The position numbers were made by a program, and so were the translations under genes. Shown here piece after piece: positions 60,218 to 64,000 of a stretch of DNA of 64,000 bases (positions are counted from its first letter, which is position 1; every line of letters starts with the position of its first letter). The DNA lies in the NCBI RefSeq assembly GCF_019968905.1, contig NZ_CP079946.1, positions 3,286,001-3,350,000 of the forward strand. Direction: 5' to 3'. This DNA comes from Corallococcus sp. EGB. Lineage in GTDB: Bacteria; Myxococcota; Myxococcia; Myxococcales; Myxococcaceae. The notes below the pieces were generated by a model. That model searched no databases and was not told the origin of the DNA. It worked only from the letters and a program-made list of their open reading frames with translations.

Positions 60218-60296
60218 AGAAGGTCGGCGGGCGTCTCGGGGGTGTCGAGAACGCGTGACGATCTATGGGCTGGATGTGGCCGTTTAACGGCCCTTT

Positions 60297-60314
60297 CGTG
60301 ACAAATGCGTAACG
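60297..60314 (-). promoter_or_regulatory. Candidate Pho box upstream of the porin-pst operon
   Basis: CGTTACG-CATT-TGTCACG on the minus strand is a 7-4-7 direct repeat like the PhoB consensus, 80-97 nt before the porin start. The perfect dyad GGCCGTT-A-AACGGCC (60278-60292) follows 4 nt downstream and could be part of the promoter, an operator, or the 3' end signal of the regulator gene. Confidence 0.55.
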
Positions 60315-60329
60315 GAAGGGCCCGGGGGC

Positions 60330-61019
60330 CTACCCTGCGGCCGGATCCACGATGCGGTAGCCGACACCGCGAACCGTCTCCAGGAGGGAGCGTGCGGGGC
60401 CCAGTTTGTCGCGCAGCCGCATCACGTGCGTGTCGATGGTGCGCGTCTCCAGGGCACTGGACAGGCCCCAGACCTGCTCCAGGAGCTGCTCGCGCGTCTG
60501 CACCCGGCCCAGCCGCGCCATGAGGAACTCCAGCAGGCGGAACTCCAGCGCGGTGAGGGGCGTCTCCTTCTCCTCCACGAAGAAGCGGTGCTGGGTGACG
60601 TCCAGGCGCAGGGGGCCCAGCGCCAGGGGCGGCGTGCCCTCCTGGGGCGAGGAGGTGCGCCGGAGGATGGCCTTGAGCCGGAGCACCAGCTCGCGCACGG
60701 AGAAGGGCTTGACGACGTAGTCGTCCGCGCCGACCTCGAAGCCCCGGATGCGGTCCGCCTCCTCGCTCTTGGCGGTGAGCATGACGATGAGCACGTCACG
60801 CAGGCGGGGGTTGGCGCGCAGGTGGCGGCAGACCTCGATGCCGGACAGGTCCGGCAGCATCAGGTCCAGCAGCACCACGTCCGGGGGCTGCTCGCGGGCG
60901 GCGGTGAGCGCCGCCTCCCCGGTGAAGGCCACGCGGGTGGTGAAGCCCGCGCCGCGCAGGTTGAAGTCGATGAGCTCGGCGAGGTCACGCTCGTCGTCGA
61001 CGATGAGTACGTGGGACAT
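60330..61019 (-). CDS. phoB: PhoB-type response regulator (OmpR family)
   Basis: A 229-aa two-domain regulator. The receiver domain (about 1-120) has IVDDERDL, phospho-acceptor Asp in LLDLMLPDLSG, MLTAKSEE and VVKPFSV. The winged-helix DNA-binding domain (about 130-228) has the recognition region TRTIDTHVMRLRDKL and ends in VRGVGYRI. The length equals that of E. coli PhoB. Start is ATG 61019 (MSHVLIVDD); ATG 61028 is 3 codons earlier. It lies 112 nt upstream of the porin-pst genes, which supports a phosphate role. No PhoR kinase gene is in the window. Confidence 0.88.
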   Translation of the reverse strand: MSHVLIVDDERDLAELIDFNLRGAGFTTRVAFTGEAALTAAREQPPDVVLLDLMLPDLSGIEVCRHLRANPRLRDVLIVMLTAKSEEADRIRGFEVGADDYVVKPFSVRELVLRLKAILRRTSSPQEGTPPLALGPLRLDVTQHRFFVEEKETPLTALEFRLLEFLMARLGRVQTREQLLEQVWGLSSALETRTIDTHVMRLRDKLGPARSLLETVRGVGYRIVDPAAG

Positions 61020-61107
61020 GGCGGGCATGTACTGTGCGCGCACCGCTTCGCGCCCACGTGACGCGCTGGCAACAAGTGCGTCACGTCCGTCACGCCCGAA
61101 GAGGGAG

Positions 61108-61587
61108 TCACGGGCGCCGCAGGGAGCGGCCCGGTGCCGCCATCCATTGCAGGGCGAACTCGCGGCCCTCGGCGCGCAGGGCGACGGCGCAGCCCTTGCG
61201 GAGCTTGTCCGGCAGGGCATGGCCCAGCGCCAGCGCCGCGGCGCGTTCCAAGGAGGGATTGTGTCCCACCAGCGCCCAGCCCGGGCCCACGTCGCGCGCC
61301 AGCTTGAGCACGTTGCGCGCCGCGCCCTTCATGGGGACGAGCGCGGGGTGGACCTCCACGTGGGACAGCCCGAGCGCGTCCGCGAGCAGCTCCGCGGTCT
61401 GCACCGCGCGCACCAGCGGGCTGGTGATGATGCCCATGAGCGGCGTGAGGCGCGTGAGCTTCTTCGCGTGCTGACGGAAGGCGGCGCGGCCCTGGGGCGT
61501 GAGGGCGCGGGCCTCGTCGCCCAGGGCGTTGGAGTCCTCGGCCACGGCGTGGCGCACGAGGAGGAGGGGCAGGTCGCGTTCAGCCAT
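61108..61587 (-). CDS. sixA: Phosphohistidine phosphatase, SixA family
   Basis: A 159-aa histidine-phosphatase-superfamily protein. The catalytic motif is LLVRHAVAEDS (RHxxA), the second Arg is in SPLVRAVQTAE and the second His is in LVGHNPSLE. The length fits SixA, which removes phosphate from phosphohistidine of phosphorelay or phosphotransferase proteins. It is 88 nt upstream of the PhoB-type gene in the same direction, so a link to that signalling pathway is possible but not shown. Confidence 0.87.
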   Translation of the reverse strand: MAERDLPLLLVRHAVAEDSNALGDEARALTPQGRAAFRQHAKKLTRLTPLMGIITSPLVRAVQTAELLADALGLSHVEVHPALVPMKGAARNVLKLARDVGPGWALVGHNPSLERAAALALGHALPDKLRKGCAVALRAEGREFALQWMAAPGRSLRRP

Positions 61588-61652
61588 GGGCGCGCGTTGT
61601 AGTGCGTTTCGCGCCGGCGTGGATGTGACGAACCGGTGGACTGCTCTGTGGA

Positions 61653-62099
61653 CTACTCCACGCCGCCCAGCAGGAAGGCGAGCAGCAAGAGCGCGAGCAC
61701 GCCCGTGGTGATGGCGGCGAAGGTGCGGTCCTTCTGGGCGCGGAAGATGCCCAGGGACAGGGCCACGCGCAGCACGGGCACGGTGATCATCACCAGGAGC
61801 CCCGCCATCACGAAGGACTGGCCGCGCACCGCCATGACGCCCTCGAAGACGTCCGTCAGCCGGTGCGGCGCGGCGTCCGGGTCCGTCAGGCGCTGGAGCG
61901 CGTCCGGAGACGAGAAGTAGTCCGGGTGGCGGAGGAAGGTCATCACCATGCCGCAGGTGACCAGCGACATGCTCAGCAGCACGCCGCCGCGCAGCAGCTG
62001 GCTGATGAGCAGCTCCGGCGTGAGGGGGACCACCTCGTCCGGCGCGGCGGCGGTGGTGGTCACCTCTCGAGGAGACGGAGGTTCAGCGGGCCCGGTCAT
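61653..62099 (-). CDS. DUF1634-family membrane protein
   Basis: A 148-aa protein with three hydrophobic segments (about 38-58, 95-118, 127-146) after a charged N-terminus. The region LISQLLRGGVLLSMSLVTCGMVM is typical of DUF1634 proteins, which commonly lie beside TauE/SafE transporters. The ATG at 62099 overlaps the stop of the TauE/SafE gene by 4 nt (ATGA), so the two proteins are probably made together. Function unknown; accessory subunit is inferred. Confidence 0.85.
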   Translation of the reverse strand: MTGPAEPPSPREVTTTAAAPDEVVPLTPELLISQLLRGGVLLSMSLVTCGMVMTFLRHPDYFSSPDALQRLTDPDAAPHRLTDVFEGVMAVRGQSFVMAGLLVMITVPVLRVALSLGIFRAQKDRTFAAITTGVLALLLLAFLLGGVE

Positions 62100-62959
62100 C
62101 CGTGGATCCCCTTGGACAGCATCTCGTAAGACACCCACAGCAGCACGGCGACGAAGAGCATGCGCAGGGAGCCGCTCTTGAGCTTCGTGAGGTAGCGCGA
62201 GCCCATGAACGCGCCCAGCGTGACGCCCACGCAGACGGGGCCGGCGATGAACGGATCGATGTCCCCCCGCGCGAAGTAGATGCCCGCGCTGGCCGCCGCC
62301 GTGACGCCGATCATGAAGTTGCTGGTGGCGGTGGAGACCTTGATGGGCAGCCCCATGGCCAGGTCCATGGCCGGGACCTTCAGCGCGCCGGAGCCGATGC
62401 CCAACAGGCCGCTCACCGTGCCCGCGACGTACATGAGCCCCAGGCCCACGAGCGGCCGGTGCACGCGGTAGGACACCTCGCCGCCGGCGGACACGTCGTA
62501 GTAGCTGCCGTGCAGTCCCAGCCGGTCCGCGATGGCGTTGCGCGGCGGCTCCGCGCGGGGGCTGCCGTCCTCGCGCAGCTTGCGCAGCATCGCGAGCGCC
62601 GAATAGGCCATCACCGCGCCGAAGAGGAAGTAGAGCGCGCGGCCGCCCACCATGCCCGCGAGCATCGCGCCCGACACGGCGCCCGCCACGGTGGCCAGCT
62701 CCAGGAACATGGCCACGCGCATGTTGGCCAGGCCGTCGCGCACGTACGCCGCCGCCGCGCCGCTGGACGTGGCGATGACGGACACGATGGAGGCACCCAC
62801 CGCGTAGCGGATGTCCACCTTGAGCACGAGCGTGAGGACGGGGATGAGGATGAGGCCACCGCCCAGGCCCAGGAGCGAGCCCAGGAGGCCCGCTCCCACG
62901 GAGACACAGAGCACGATGGCGACGAAGTTGAACGGAGTGGCGTCCAAGACGGAGGCCAT
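62096..62959 (-). CDS. TauE/SafE-family permease (predicted anion or sulfite exporter)
   Basis: A 287-aa membrane protein with two glycine-rich repeats: GAGLLGSLLGLGGGLILIP near the N-terminus and GTVSGLLGIGSGALKVPAM in the middle. This duplicated half is diagnostic of the TauE/SafE family, whose members export sulfite, sulfonates or similar anions. About eight membrane segments are visible. Start is ATG 62959 (MASVLDATPFNFVAI); the longer open frame upstream has no membrane or family features. Confidence 0.88.
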   Translation of the reverse strand: MASVLDATPFNFVAIVLCVSVGAGLLGSLLGLGGGLILIPVLTLVLKVDIRYAVGASIVSVIATSSGAAAAYVRDGLANMRVAMFLELATVAGAVSGAMLAGMVGGRALYFLFGAVMAYSALAMLRKLREDGSPRAEPPRNAIADRLGLHGSYYDVSAGGEVSYRVHRPLVGLGLMYVAGTVSGLLGIGSGALKVPAMDLAMGLPIKVSTATSNFMIGVTAAASAGIYFARGDIDPFIAGPVCVGVTLGAFMGSRYLTKLKSGSLRMLFVAVLLWVSYEMLSKGIHG

Positions 62960-63054
62960 CTTCCACCCGGCCCTCCCGCTTGCAAGCAGTTCACGCGGAG
63001 CCTGACTGGTTGCCCGCTCCGGACCATCCCGCGGTGCGAGGTGCTGCCGGACCC

Positions 63055-63312
63055 TCAACGTTGCTGGGGTGCGTCGGACGGCTTTCCGTCGTGCGAAGGG
63101 GCCTTGTCCGGAGGCTGAGGCAGGGGCCACCCCTGGAACAGCGGCCAGCCCCGGTAGGGATTTCCCTGGGCCGGCTCCTCGGCGGGCTCCGGGGGCTCTT
63201 GAGGGTGCTGGCCGGGGTGCGGCGGCGAGCGCAGCAGCACCCACGTCAGCACGATGCACAGAAGGCTCATGACGACGATGCTCCACGCGCGCGTGCGAGG
63301 CTCCAGCTCCAT
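63055..63312 (-). CDS. Small membrane-anchored protein, function unknown
   Basis: An 85-aa protein with one membrane helix (about 10-27, WSIVVMSLLCIVLTWVLL) and a Pro/Gln-rich tail that repeats GWPLFQGWPLPQPP. Its ATG follows the ClC stop codon with no gap (TAGATG), which suggests termination-reinitiation coupling to the channel gene. No family recognised. Confidence 0.6.
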   Translation of the reverse strand: MELEPRTRAWSIVVMSLLCIVLTWVLLRSPPHPGQHPQEPPEPAEEPAQGNPYRGWPLFQGWPLPQPPDKAPSHDGKPSDAPQQR

Positions 63313-64000
63313 CTAGAAGCGCCCCCGCTTGAGCAGGTCGCCCTTGGAGAGCGAACCCAGCAGGCGCCGGCGCCCGTCCACCACGGGCAGCCGCTCCAGC
63401 TCCGTGTGGCCGAATCTCGAGGCCACCTCCGACAGCGACAGGTCCGGGGTGATGGCCTGAACGCTGGAGTCCATCACGTCCGCGGCCACGGTGGCCTGGA
63501 GCAGCGAGTGGTCCGGCAGGTGCCCCTTGAGCGCGTCCAGGGTGATGACGCCCAGCAGGCGCCCCTCCGCGTCGGTGACATACAGGTCCGCGCCCGCGGG
63601 CTGCTCCAGCAGCAGCACCACCACCTCGTCGAAGGTCGCGGACGGAGGCACGCGCTGCGTGGCCGGGGACAGCAGCGAGCGCACCCCTTCCTCCCGCAGC
63701 CAGTGCGGCACGGAGTCCGGCACGCGCACGTCGCGCTTCACGAGCACCGACGTGTAGAGCGACTCCGGCTCCAGCCGGCGGCTGACGACGGCGGCCACCA
63801 CCGCGGCGAGCATCAGCGGGAGGATGAGGTCGTAGTCGCCGGTCATCTCGAAGATCATCAGCACCGCGGACACGGACGCGTGCGTGGTGCCCGCGAGGAC
63901 CGCGCCCATGCCGAGCAGCGCATAGGCTCCGCTGGGCGCCGCGCCCCCCGGGAGCGCCAGCTCCACCACCCTCCCGAACGCGCCGCCCAGGAGCGCGCCG
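63313..64000 (-). CDS. ClC-type chloride channel/transporter, C-terminal part
   Basis: The 5' part lies beyond the right edge; about 229 codons are visible and the frame stays open to base 64000. The visible part begins with GALLGGAFGRVVE and continues through GMGAVLAGTTHASVSAVLMIFEMTGDY, the conserved region of ClC helices near the second half of the pore. It ends with two CBS domains (about the last 140 residues, VYVTDAEGRLLGVIT and LPVVDGRRRLLGSL). ClC proteins move Cl- passively or in exchange for H+; which type cannot be told without the missing N-terminal part. Confidence 0.9.
   Translation of the reverse strand, partial: GALLGGAFGRVVELALPGGAAPSGAYALLGMGAVLAGTTHASVSAVLMIFEMTGDYDLILPLMLAAVVAAVVSRRLEPESLYTSVLVKRDVRVPDSVPHWLREEGVRSLLSPATQRVPPSATFDEVVVLLLEQPAGADLYVTDAEGRLLGVITLDALKGHLPDHSLLQATVAADVMDSSVQAITPDLSLSEVASRFGHTELERLPVVDGRRRLLGSLSKGDLLKRGRF

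Noticed and set aside
61060-61115. Several GTCACG repeats upstream of the PhoB-type gene as a Pho box
   Set aside because: The repeats are spaced by 9 nt instead of 11 and point in mixed directions, so the 7-4-7 layout is not met.

Overview
The window is GC-rich (roughly 70% by eye), and every supported gene lies on the minus strand. The third-position GC bias, the giant single-protein peptide synthetases, the proline-rich lipoprotein and the ceramide-glucosyltransferase-like enzyme all point to a fruiting myxobacterium of the Myxococcus/Corallococcus type. That assignment is inference, not a database result.

Positions 1-47105, about three quarters of the window, hold a head-to-tail array of three paralogous non-ribosomal peptide synthetase (NRPS) genes read right to left. 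The first (24096-47105, 7669 aa) has seven C-A-T modules and a thioesterase. The second (3796-23613, 6605 aa) has six C-A-T modules and a thioesterase. The third (1-3373) is cut by the left edge after its first module. Because the two complete proteins each begin with a C domain and end with their own thioesterase, they look like parallel, self-contained assembly lines rather than successive subunits of one line. Read with the nine-residue adenylation code, the first gives Gly-X-Leu-Glu-Val-Ala-Val and the second X-Leu-Ala-(Val/Ile)-Ala-Ala, where X has the code DLESIGTVI and looks Lys-like. Aligned from X, the two peptides differ at only a few positions. Long near-identical DNA blocks, with edges at A-domain boundaries and inside a C domain, suggest that the paralogs diversified by module and domain exchange plus gene conversion. 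Each of the three genes has a copy of the same promoter (ATGACA-N16-AATA(A/G)T) 150-155 nt before its start codon, and the two complete genes are followed by a strong hairpin.

Positions 47474-54567 hold housekeeping genes: an MscS-type channel, a lipoprotein of unknown function, tRNA-Arg(CCG), a GT4 glycosyltransferase, a CNNM/CBS (CorC/HlyC) membrane protein, a single-domain response regulator, a metallophosphoesterase and a GT21-like glycosyltransferase.

Positions 54655-61019 are a phosphate regulon: a PhoB-type regulator, an OprP-like porin, pstS, pstC, pstA, pstB and phoU, all in one direction with short gaps and two candidate Pho boxes. A SixA-like histidine phosphatase lies just upstream. 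The right end holds a DUF1634/TauE-SafE transporter pair, a small membrane protein and the C-terminal part of a ClC channel cut by the right edge.

No MbtH protein, phosphopantetheinyl transferase, epimerisation or methylation domain, exporter or dedicated regulator for the NRPS array is visible here, so those functions are elsewhere in the genome or beyond the left edge.
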